DNA from: Tieghemiomyces parasiticus | Taxonomy: Eukaryota; Kickxellomycota; Dimargaritomycetes; Dimargaritales; Dimargaritaceae | NCBI GenBank assembly: GCA_027575765.1 | Contig: JANBPT010000897.1 | Span: 1 to 19,674, forward strand | Direction of reading: 5' to 3' | Length of the DNA stretch: 19,674 bases | Shown here: positions 1 to 9,262 of the stretch, one piece after another | How positions within the stretch are numbered: position 1 is the first letter of the stretch | Layout of the letters: each line of letters begins with the position of its first letter | Position numbers and translations under genes: made by a program | The notes under the pieces: model-generated | What the model was told of the DNA's origin: nothing | Seen by the model: only the letters and a program-made list of their open reading frames with translations | The model's database searches: none

Positions 1-86
1 GCAACCAGTGCGATGGAGACAATGCTGCACACGGCGGACAGGCCGTCCAGCACGAGTATGCCTGTGTAGAAGGCATAGTGGTCCAT
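1..86 (-). CDS. N-terminus of a probable membrane protein (partial, runs off the left edge)
   Basis: Reading the minus strand, an ATG at 86-84 in a good eukaryotic start context (gtcaccATGG) opens a frame that stays open to the window edge, giving 28 codons. The peptide starts MDHYAFYTGILVLDGLSAVC and continues as a hydrophobic stretch rich in Ile, Val, Leu and Ser, so residues 7-28 look like a first transmembrane helix preceded by a short N-terminal tail. A multi-pass receptor-like or transporter-like membrane protein would fit, but too little is visible to name a family. A TATA-like element lies about 210 bases upstream at 294-303. The call rests on start context, hydrophobicity and the promoter, and there is no homology evidence. 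Confidence 0.5.
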   Translation of the reverse strand, partial: MDHYAFYTGILVLDGLSAVCSIVSIALV

Positions 87-293
87 GGTGACCTAAATAG
101 CACTAAGATACCGCACGTTGGGGGATTACAAAGGATAACTGGTGATAGAGTAGGAAATAAGCATAGTTGATATGGGGGAGGCGGTGTCGAGAAAGCAGTG
201 ATAAGGGTACCGTTTAGCTTGGGAGGGCAATGCCGAGCGGATGAGGGCCTGTGGAGCGGGGAGTGCTTTTCTGTTGAAAGGAAAGCTATTTGA

Positions 294-303
294 TATTTAT
301 ATA
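294..303 (-). promoter_or_regulatory. TATA-like element for the left-edge gene
   Basis: The minus strand reads TATATAAATA here, about 208 bases upstream of the ATG at 86. The identical core TATAAATA also precedes the secreted repeat gene at 18981. The distance allows a leader of roughly 170-180 bases. This is a motif match only. Confidence 0.35.
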
Positions 304-2982
304 CGACTGCATTTACTGGGCCAACGATATGCGTTGAGAGCGGACTGTCATTTCACTGGCTTGGTGCAGGGCGGAGGGTGACGACCCGAGGCCTACCAAA
401 GCAGGGTGGACGCGACTCAACTGGCCGTTCCATAGATGTGCACAGACTAGCAATCTTAACTCGAGCTCCGATCTAAATGCCAAAAGATGCACCGCTGGGT
501 CCCGATTTCACGGGTAAAGCCTCAGGTCAAGCTTTAATTACTGAGGGTGATCGCCCATGTAAAATTGATAATGCTAATCTTGATAGAGGGGAGTCTTTGC
601 CGATCAAGCTATTGCAGGGGTCATATTGCGGAGATTAAATAAAATTTATTCTAAGATTAACGATGTTACCAGCCGTCGGATATGCCAATGGGTGGCTGTT
701 ACAGGAATGTCACTTGGTTGATTCATTCCTTGGATCGCTGTCCCAGGGCCCTCTGGGTTTAATCTTGACCCAACGGGCTTCCAGAGCTTGGTGGCTACGT
801 CCGATATACTTGGCGAACCGCGACTAAACATTTTTTATCGGAGGTGCTTGCAATGTTGAACTCTGAGGTGACGCGCATTTCCAGGATGAGTTGTGACTGG
901 TTCGCGGTTCTGACCTGCGCAGAGCAGTGAGACCAGTCATCCTAATAGTGTAGCTAACTGTTTTCTGCTTGCACTTATCCATAGGGGTAAGGAATATGGT
1001 TTGCTATTCAACATCCGGTTTCAATTAAGAGACTACACCGTCGCTTGTGTGTCTCCCTCCACAATAGCCATGATAATGTTCATCCAGCAACCACCAGTTT
1101 GGTCAATATGTTCGCCTGCTATAGTGACGTGATAATCCAATCGGATAGGCACATTTCATCCTAATAATATTGTGTATAGATTATTAGCTGCTGTGGTGGG
1201 AAGCGAGAGGGTTGTACGTAGCACGATAAAATCCCAAGTAGGATTATCTACGCTTCTTTTTTGAGAATATCGAGCTGTATATCCAGATAATAGCTTGACA
1301 GTACCACAAGTGCGAAAAGCACTCATGACCAACCAAGCAGCTAGTAACCGTGTGGAACCTAGATCGAAATTTGGGCTTCTGAAGCATTCTGACGAGGGGG
1401 ATGGTCGCATAATATGGCCCCGATCACAGTAAAGTGGCTACAGCCGCCAGGGAAAAGCCAAACGCACTGGTGGAAGCATGGGAAGGCCCAACCTTTCGAT
1501 TGTGAATCTCAGTAGATTAACCACCCGTGACGGGACCCGATTGCCCATGACTTTGCGACACTTACTGTCGTGTAACATTAAAATGTTTTTTCGGTCTACT
1601 TAATGATTTGTCTATTATAAACAAAAATCACAGATGGTACACGTACTTTGGTAAAGTGAGAAGGCAGGGACCTTGCGACTTCAGAGATGAATTAGACTCG
1701 ATTCCGGACCTGCCCCTTCGTGGATAGAGTCCCCGAACCGAGCACCTCGACCAAATCGAACCGCTTTCGCATCATCATCCGAATCGTGCCTATATTAAGA
1801 CCACGGATCGCCCATAAGTGTGGATTCGTTAGGTGTGTAATAGATACCACATCTTATTTCAAACTCGACCTGTTCATCTTGCGATCCTCCCTCGATCTTT
1901 CCTCTAGTTGCTCCTCTTCTCGGGCCACACGGCCCGTCACAACAGAAGATAGGGGGAGTCGCCTGTGGCGCAGGAGATAAACAGAAGGGCGGGCGTTGAA
2001 TGCTACAGGAAAGGGTAGCGGTCTGGTAGGCAGGAAGTACCTCCCGAGGCTTGGCATGCCGTTCCCTCTTTAAGGTACGACAGACACCCTAGCCCGTTGG
2101 ATTACGGGTGAGATCGGGCCACCTCTCCGCTTGGTTGAAATATTACGGAGTAACCCGGCCAGGTAGCGAAGCTCTTGGGGATACCACCTGCCTTCCGTTG
2201 TACACGAGACAGATTCCATGAGGGGTCTTAAACCATGGCCCTATAAAATGTATTCGATAGAACGCTGGGTCGGAGTAGCGATCTGGTGTAACTGGATCGA
2301 TATTGAAACCACCGCCCTGTATGACTATCACCTGGTCACCTGTCTACTATGGTCACTTCTAGTGCTTTCACCTCTGCTCAAGTCTACGTGTTTTAATAAC
2401 ACGGTGCGTGCGTTCTCATTAATTCCTTGTACTAGCAGGGCTTTCAGGTCTCGGGCATTTAGATTGGGCTGTGGTGTATTTTACCGACAGTGGATAACCA
2501 GATAGCTTATAAACGGGTACATCGATTTAAGGCCTGATTCGTAGGCCATACACAATGAGGCGAGGGTGCGGAACGGAAGATACAATTTACAGACTCAAAT
2601 ATGTAGAAGGCGGGTGCCAAAATTGACAGTGGGTTGATGATTAGTTAACACGAAGGGAGGGCACTTCCAAAGCATGTGGCGTAGGACTGCTCTCAAGTAT
2701 AGGATTAAAAAAAAGGAGGCAGGGGTGAGAAAGTGAGATAGAGCGACTGTGGCACACACCTCTGTTCTCTCCCTGGGTCTGAAAGGAGGCCTGTGATGTA
2801 AGTACCAAAAAAATAATGAACATGAGGGATGACTGACCATCTAATAGCGGGAGTGAGGGGGGGGGGGGGAAACCGTCACCACAGATGGGCCCATCGCTTG
2901 GCCCCTACTCTACCAGCTGGTTACTTGAACATCCGGGCTGTCCTCTCTGTCCAACGTTTTACATCCTGCAGAGCCTACAACC
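304..2982. other. Long intergenic region with no recognisable gene
   Basis: This is about 2.7 kb in which I found no convincing coding exon, tRNA A/B box pair, rRNA segment or inverted terminal repeats. The longest open frames (2218-2505 plus, 1156-1410 minus) have random-looking composition, no recognisable domain and stops on both sides. Base composition is visibly more AT-rich than in the flanking genes up to about 2.7 kb. The last 150 bases are presumably the glucosidase I promoter and leader. They include a run of 13 G (2857-2869) but no clear TATA box. Confidence 0.5.
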
Positions 2983-5877
2983 ATGCGCATACCCCTTCCC
3001 ATTAGTCTGGCTGTGAGGGCCCTACTGCTCCTTACTGCCTTGCCATTCGCCCATGCCACGCAGGAATCCACCGACCAGGCGGATGGTGTACGCTCGCAGG
3101 CCGAGACCCAGGCCCTGGACGACCCGTCGCTGCTCTGGGGGACGTACCGGCCCAACGTCTACTTCGGGGTCCGACCCCGCCTTCCACTCTCCATTCTGTC
3201 CGGACTCATGTGGTTTAGTGTCAAGGACCCCCAGGCCGCCCGCAGTAAGTACCCGGTGGACAATTACTAGCTGCCGAGGGGTTGGCTCCACCTGGGATGC
3301 CTTTTTAATAATCTCTCTGGCCTATTTGGCGGGATGTGGTAGTGGGTGTCTAGCAACTAAACGATTGTCCAACCTTGCTCCTGGCCTCACTTTCGTGTAT
3401 CCCTACAATCAGATATCCGCCATATGTGTGATATGGAGGATAAAATGCAAGGCTACGGTTACAAGTTCCATGACGGCCGAAATTTTGGCGAACAGGTGAT
3501 CAAAGATACGTCGAACAACCTCCGCCTCGAAACCACTTTCCTAAAGGCTTCGTCGATTCCCGGGGGTACGGAGTGGTCGGCACGTATCCAGGGCAGGCCA
3601 CTCGATACCAACCGCCCGGCTCCTATCTCCCTTGTCTATTACGTGGCTCTCGAAGGGGAGGGCCACCTCGAGGTGCCCGGCGATACTGACCGGCTGACCC
3701 CAGGGCTTAGCGATGAGATTCAACTGGCAGGCACGACTCCCGATCTGGGCGATTTCATCTGGACCCTCCGTGGTGACTCCCATAACCGCCCGGCGCAGCC
3801 GTTGCCGACCGGTGACAACCACGCCGAAGACGATGATCCCGCCAACCTAGTGCAGGCAGTCCTCTACGGCGCGAACGTGGACCCCGATGAGGTATGGGAT
3901 ACCAACCTCCAGCTACGCTACGCGATCGGTGGTACCATCCGCAAACGTCTCCGTGCTGACGGCCGTATCCTCGGTAGCCCGGCGCACCTGTTTCGTCTAC
4001 CACCCCAAGTCCAGGAGGCGGCCAACCTGTACATGGTACAGTACACACTGGAAGCGCCTTTCCAGCTCGATGTGACCTTCCAGGGAGGGACAGCTAACGT
4101 CACCGCCGGCAATCGGGAATCCGATTCGGCGGCTGCCCCGAGTGACCCACTTGCTGACCGCATCCAGGCCGCCAAGTCCGAGTTCCGAGATCGTTTCGAC
4201 CAGACTTTCGCCCTGCGGGCCGCCAACTACACCCCCGCCGAGATCCGGTTCGCCCAGGCGATGCTCAGTGACGTCTTGGGTGGAATCGGTTACTTTTACG
4301 GGCAACAGATTATTGCTAAGCCTGGGGTTGGGGTCAGCGGGTCCGACCGGGCTGATGAAATTGAGGAGGAGGAGGAGGAGGAGGACTGGTCCGACGGCAG
4401 CGAAGAAGCCGACTCCTCTGGGGTCCCCGACGAAACCGTGTTTCGGCAGCTCGGAGCGCACCAGGTTAAATACAGCGAACCAGGGTCCCTGTTCAGCGCT
4501 ACGCCCTCCCGATCGTTCTTCCCGCGCGGGTTTATGTGGGACGAAGGGTTCCTCCACCTCATCGTTGGGGCCTGGGATAACGATCTGGCCCTAACCATGC
4601 TGGATTCCTGGCTGGCTCGCGTCGACGAGGACGGCTGGCTCGCCCGTGAGCAAATTCTGGGCAGGGAGGCTCGGAGCCGGGTCCCCCCTGAGTTTCAGGC
4701 CCAGTTTCCGTCCCACGCCAACCCGCCCACGCTGCTCTTTGCCGTGTCGGCATTTATTAACCGTGCCCAGGCCTATCATCGCACCAAGGTCCTCGGTGAT
4801 GGCAACAATTCTGATGACGCGGATGGACCGGCACCACAGGGTCAGGATCCCTTGCAGGACTCCCGGCTCAACCTGAAGCCCGGTAAGGATTTCGACGGTG
4901 CGTCTCCGTACGACCGCCTGGTCCGCGACCCGGCACTGGGCCGAGCCTTTCTGGTGCGCATTTACCCGACCCTCCGCCGGCAGTTCGAATGGTTCCAGGC
5001 CACCCAGGGCGGCCAACTGCGCCAGTGGGGGCGCCACCCGCCGTTCCCCGGCGTGGCCTACCGCTGGCGGGGCCGGACCCTCAACCATACCCTGGCCTCC
5101 GGCCTCGACGATTACCCACGGGCGGACCCGCACCCGGGTGAACTCCACGTTGACCTTATGAGCTGGATGGGGTACATGTCGCGCACCCTAGCGTCGGTTG
5201 CCCAACTCGCAGAAGCGGATCCCGCGGAGATCGCCGAGTACCGTGCCGTCCACCAGCGGATTCAAGCCAACCTAGACGCATTGCATTGGAGTTCCAAGGA
5301 AAAGATGTACTGCGACGTGACGGTCGGTGAAGATGATACCACAGCTGACGATAACGAAGGGGGCCACGGCGACAATGACGACGCTGATGATGTGGATAAT
5401 GACTCGGTACTTGTGTGCCACCGCGGCTACATCAGCCTCTTCCCCCTGCTACTGGGTCTCGTCCCGGCGACCTCCCCAAAGCTAGGCCACCTCCTAGACC
5501 TGATGCACGACCCGGAGCACCTCTGGTCACCCTACGGCCTCCGCTCCCTCTCCACCCTTGACCCCTATTACGGCAAGGGCGAAAACTACTGGCGGGGCCC
5601 CATTTGGCTGAACATCAACTACCTCGCCCTCTCCGCCCTCCACACCCACTACGTTAAGGTACCGGGCCCCCATCAGGAGCAGGCGGCAACAATCTATGGC
5701 GAACTGCGCCGTAATGTGGTCAACAACGTATCCCGCCAATACAAGAAAACGGGGTTTCTGTGGGAACAGTACAATCCTGCAACAGGGAAGGGGCAGCGAG
5801 CCCATCCATTCGCCGGGTGGTCAGCCTTGGCACTGCTCATTATGGCGGAAAAGTACGACTACTACATTTTCGAATGA
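2983..5877 (+). CDS. Mannosyl-oligosaccharide glucosidase (ER alpha-glucosidase I, GH63), two exons
   Basis: Exon 1 is 2983-3244, the intron 3245-3412 (gtaagt...atcag, 168 bases) and exon 2 3413-5877, giving 908 residues. The ATG has context acaaccATG. The family removes the outermost alpha-1,2-linked glucose from Glc3Man9GlcNAc2 on nascent glycoproteins in the ER lumen, the first trimming step of N-glycans. Residues 1-25 form a hydrophobic signal peptide or anchor ending in AHA. The N-terminal beta-domain hallmark [17 protein letters not shown] is at 50-66, and the splice joins ...QAAR to [17 protein letters not shown] in frame, as the family requires. The (alpha/alpha)6 domain shows MWDEGF (462-467, with the likely general acid Asp464), SGLDDYPR (650-657), ELHVD (664-668), ENYWRGPIW (811-819) and WEQYN with the likely base Glu872 (871-875). 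Both catalytic assignments are by analogy with GH63. Two acidic low-complexity inserts (about 402-424 and 727-752) are unusual for the family. The gene converges on the RAD16-like gene. Confidence 0.95.
4361..4384 (+). repeat. In-frame GAG trinucleotide run in the glucosidase gene
   Basis: Seven to eight consecutive GAG/GGA units encode a run of seven glutamates in the first acidic insert of glucosidase I, followed by [10 protein letters not shown]. It is a coding microsatellite in a surface loop, likely to vary in length between strains. Confidence 0.7.
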
Positions 5878-6307
5878 TGGAGCTTCACCCCCCTCCTCCT
5901 TCGCCCACATAGTTAGGAATGGTGCCCCATGCGACTTAACCTTATTTTTTTGGCGTGTCGGGTCCCGGTTGACGGTTCGTTCGCTATCTGTTAAATTGCC
6001 TTTCTTCCAACTTGCTTCCCTTCTGCCTCGAATAACGATCGTTTCTGCCAGGCAGTCCTCACAATCTACGTAGGGCGGCTAATATTTGCTACAATAACAA
6101 CCCTCTTCCGACATTTGAAACCTTGTTCTCCCCTCTCTCTTTTCGATTAAGTTGAGCAAACAAGGCATTCTATTACGCTACCAACAAAGGCCATGGAAAA
6201 TCTTACAGATTTACTAGATTATAGTCCTAAGCAAAAATCATAATCAACATCGGAATGCCATTTCATAAAATGGGACGGCAATAATAATACTAAAAAAGTA
6301 GTCCCCT
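5878..6307. other. Shared 3' spacer of two convergent genes
   Basis: This 430-base spacer between the stop codons of glucosidase I (+) and the RAD16-like gene (-) is rich in A/T near 6080-6300. I see no canonical AATAAA on either strand. Near-matches such as caataac (about 6090) and ataataatac (about 6280) could act as cleavage signals. No gene was found. Confidence 0.5.
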
Positions 6308-9262
6308 TTATAGGACGAACAAAAACTGCATGTCTTCCTCAGTCAACCGCGACATGGCACTCGTATCGTTTCCGACGGTACTCTGAAACAGGGCGCGTTT
6401 TTTCTCCTGGAGCTCAATGATACGACTCTCGATAGAGTCCGCGATAATCAGGCGAGTGACCTTGATGGGTCTAAACTGACCCAGCCGATGGATGCGGTCC
6501 ATGGCCTGATCCTCGACGGCGGGGTTCCACCAGGGGTCGCAGATAAATACATGGCTGGCTTCAGTTAGGTTGAGGGCGACACCGCCGGCTTTGAGACTGA
6601 TGAAGAAGACGGTGTACTCTGGAAGGGTCGAAAAGGCCTTGATGGCCGCGTCGCGTTGCGAAGGGGTCATCCGACCGTCGAGGCGGCAGCATCCGAACCC
6701 GGCGCGAGAGAGTCGCCATTGAGCCAGGTCGAGGAAATTGACAAACTGCGAAAAAACGATGCTCTTGATGGTCGCGTTCTCGCGGCGAAGGTTGGTGAGT
6801 TCTTCCACCAAGGCTTCGATCTTGGTCGAAGACTGCCACCGGCTCAGGTCCAGTTGGTTCACAATGGAGCCGCGGTAGTGAGGGGTCTTGCCACTGGATC
6901 CGAGCTGAGTGACTGCACCAGCACCGGCCACCGCCTCGGTCTGCTGGACGAGAGCGGTGGCCAGGGCCTTATCCTCTTCGTCGGGTGACTCCAGGGCAGG
7001 CTGGGTGAGGTCAATGGTGAGGGTCGCAAAGCACGTGGGGCACCGCGGGTGATCGTCGATGCTGGTTTCGAGGTATTGAATGGCGTCGGCCCGGCAGAAC
7101 ACGTGTTTGCACTTGGCGGCGATGGGGTCTTCGGGCACGTCCTGGCATACCGCGCACACGAGGGTGGACGTACGCTCGCCGATGCCGTACTTTTGCTGCA
7201 GCTTGATCGTTACCAGGTTGGGGTGGTTGGCGGCGAGTCGCAGTCGGGTGAGCAGTTCGAAAATGTTGGCGTAGTGCGACAGGACCGTTCCCTGCTGGAC
7301 GAACGAATTGAACTTGGTGGCACTGGTGCTGTACAACGACTTGTACAGATCGGTTTCCTCGTCGTTGAAACGGTCCTGGCGGATCACCACGTTGCGCGGG
7401 GGAAGTCCCAGATCAGCGGCACGTTCGAGTTTGGTGCGCCGGATCATGATGTTTTGGAGGAGGTCGTGAAGCCGGGCGAAGGCGAGCTGGCCGTCCATTT
7501 TGCACCCATAGCGCTGAATGGGTTTCAGAATTTCTTGGTTCCACCAGCATAGATGACGCATTGGCTTGTGGCCGCAGTCGTCGCACTCGCGCTGGTTGGA
7601 GAATCGCCAATGCAGGCTTTTGCAGTCGCAGTCACGGCAGAAATAGTAGCTGAACGGGTCCAGCTGGAGGAATCGGAGCTGCGAGAAAAGCTCGCCGATA
7701 CGGTTCTGGAAAACGGTCCCGGATAGCGACCACTTATAGTTAGCCTTAAGGGCAAAGGTGGCCCGTGCGGTATTACACGATCGGTCCTTGATGCAGTGCG
7801 ACTCATCCAACACGATACGGTGCCATTCGAAGGCGTGCAGGATCGACGGGGTTTTGACCATCTCCCCCTGGCGCCGCGTGCCGTAGCGTTCACGGCGAAA
7901 CCCGCCCTCGATGAGCGCGTATGAGGTGAGAACCACGTCAAACTTCTTCAGTTCCTCCGGGTCGGTGGGCCGGTTGTTACCATAGAACACGGTAACGGTC
8001 AGAGCGTCGGTGTGCGCCCGGATCTCAGCCTGCCACTGGAGCAGGGCGACGGTCGGGGCCACCACAAGGGTGGGTCCACCACGGGGTTCGCTAAGGAGGA
8101 GGGCTATCATCTGGATAGTTTTGCCCATACCCATCTCGTCGGCCAGGATCCCGCCGCGGGCAAGCCCCGATGCCTCCTGCCGCAGCATCCACGACAAGGA
8201 CTCTCGCTGGAACGGGAGCAGCTTCAGCTTGAGGGTAGCCGGTTGGTCGTGCTTAATGTCCTTGGCTAGCTTGGCCGCCGCTAGCTTTTCCCATGCGTCG
8301 GCCAGGTCGGGGTGCCGCTGCTCGAGGGTGAGCTTCTGGGGTTTGGCCGCCTTCTTGACCCTCTTAGCTTTCTTCCGCCGGGCCGGCGGGGTGCGGCTTG
8401 ATGTGGGCAGGTCGTCATCCTCTTCCTCCGTCACTTCTACGCTAGCGTTACTGTCGCTCACCCGCATAGACATCAAATCACTGTCATCGTCGTGGCCATC
8501 GGTGGCGTCCTTCTTCTCGTCATAGTCACTATCAAACAGGTAGGTAGTATTGTCTGACTTCGCCGCGCGGGACGGGCGGCGGAGTACGCACGCTTCTCCG
8601 TCGGACTCGGACTCGTCGATGAGGTAGGCCGGTTGCTTGCCCTTATCTTCGCCGCAAAGTGGGAGGTGGGACGGCGGTACAGCCGGTTGTTTTCCCTTAG
8701 CCGTGCCCCGGGTGGGCCGACGACCGCTGGAGGCCCCCGAGGCGCTCGTGGGGGGAACGTCGATCACGATCAAGGAGTCCGAAGAGGCCTCACTCGCCAC
8801 GGATGGAGTAGGGGCCGGCTTGGCCCTACCCTGCTCGCGAGCAGGGTACTTAGTGGTAAATGGCTCGGCAGGAGTGCTGGGTGAACCGGGCGGAACTGCG
8901 GTGGCGGGCAGCTGTACCTCCTTGCGCGGGTGTTTAATGGGTACCGGGAACTTGGCAGGGGCACGCTTGGTCCCACGGCGGGGCCGGGTGGGAGTGACAG
9001 GCAGGAAGTCTTCGCAGCGTGGGTCGAAGGGGTCCACTGAGGAAGAGGTCTCGCTGACGGCTGTGGTCGGTGTGTCGACGGCTGTGGGGGCTGGGGTCCC
9101 CTTGCGTTTGCTCTTGGCCGACCTGATAGGGACGGTGGCTACCGGCGTGGCCGGGGAGAGCGGCGAATCCACTGCGGTGGAGGCGGGCGAGGCCGCTGAC
9201 AGTGGGGACTGGGCCTCCAACTTGGCCTGCAGACGAGCGGAGGAGCGTCGTGTAGCAACCAT
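6308..9262 (-). CDS. RAD16: RAD16-like SNF2 ATPase with embedded RING finger (nucleotide excision repair)
   Basis: The gene is a single exon of 984 residues. I chose the ATG at 9262-9260 because it is the first ATG in the frame and sits in gccATGG; the frame stays open about 125 codons further upstream but without an ATG. Rad16 with Rad7 drives global-genome nucleotide excision repair of non-transcribed DNA, and in yeast it also acts in an Elc1-Cul3 ubiquitin ligase. Order of parts: disordered Ser/Thr/Pro-rich basic N-terminus; three hydrophobic-acidic motifs (LIVIDV 164-169, YLID 213-216, YLFD 241-244); basic cluster RRKKAKRVKKAAK, a likely NLS; ATPase lobe 1 with DEMGMGKT (375-382, Walker Lys381), DESH (486-489) and SGTVFQN (514-520); a Cys-rich CxxCxC...CxxC insert typical of Rad16; RING (703-744); lobe 2 with STKIEALVEEL, SLKAGGVALNL and DRIHRLGQ (922-929). 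Oddities are DESH for DEAH, SGTVFQN for SGTPLQN, and Asp726 in place of the sixth RING zinc ligand Cys. ULS1 or RAD5 types are less likely because the ATPase flanks and the Cys insert match Rad16 closely. Confidence 0.93.
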   Translation of the reverse strand: MVATRRSSARLQAKLEAQSPLSAASPASTAVDSPLSPATPVATVPIRSAKSKRKGTPAPTAVDTPTTAVSETSSSVDPFDPRCEDFLPVTPTRPRRGTKRAPAKFPVPIKHPRKEVQLPATAVPPGSPSTPAEPFTTKYPAREQGRAKPAPTPSVASEASSDSLIVIDVPPTSASGASSGRRPTRGTAKGKQPAVPPSHLPLCGEDKGKQPAYLIDESESDGEACVLRRPSRAAKSDNTTYLFDSDYDEKKDATDGHDDDSDLMSMRVSDSNASVEVTEEEDDDLPTSSRTPPARRKKAKRVKKAAKPQKLTLEQRHPDLADAWEKLAAAKLAKDIKHDQPATLKLKLLPFQRESLSWMLRQEASGLARGGILADEMGMGKTIQMIALLLSEPRGGPTLVVAPTVALLQWQAEIRAHTDALTVTVFYGNNRPTDPEELKKFDVVLTSYALIEGGFRRERYGTRRQGEMVKTPSILHAFEWHRIVLDESHCIKDRSCNTARATFALKANYKWSLSGTVFQNRIGELFSQLRFLQLDPFSYYFCRDCDCKSLHWRFSNQRECDDCGHKPMRHLCWWNQEILKPIQRYGCKMDGQLAFARLHDLLQNIMIRRTKLERAADLGLPPRNVVIRQDRFNDEETDLYKSLYSTSATKFNSFVQQGTVLSHYANIFELLTRLRLAANHPNLVTIKLQQKYGIGERTSTLVCAVCQDVPEDPIAAKCKHVFCRADAIQYLETSIDDHPRCPTCFATLTIDLTQPALESPDEEDKALATALVQQTEAVAGAGAVTQLGSSGKTPHYRGSIVNQLDLSRWQSSTKIEALVEELTNLRRENATIKSIVFSQFVNFLDLAQWRLSRAGFGCCRLDGRMTPSQRDAAIKAFSTLPEYTVFFISLKAGGVALNLTEASHVFICDPWWNPAVEDQAMDRIHRLGQFRPIKVTRLIIADSIESRIIELQEKKRALFQSTVGNDTSAMSRLTEEDMQFLFVL

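Noticed and set aside
2218..2505. 95-codon plus-strand frame in the left intergenic region
   Set aside because: It has mixed composition, no domain, and stops or weak context around it. It is compatible with chance.
304..2900. tRNA or 5S rRNA genes in the long spacer
   Set aside because: I looked on both strands for GGTTCGANNCC-type B boxes with matching A boxes and found none convincing.
3997..5148. Open frames on both strands inside the glucosidase gene (150-186 codons)
   Set aside because: They overlap conserved GH63 motifs in the main frame and have no domains of their own. They are GC-rich shadows.
6308..9262. Calling the SNF2-RING protein ULS1 or RAD5 instead of RAD16
   Set aside because: There is no HIRAN domain (Rad5), and the Cys-rich insert after the PFSYYFC segment plus the GGILADEMGMGKTIQ and STKIEALVEEL contexts fit Rad16 best. 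The SIM-like motifs are reported separately.
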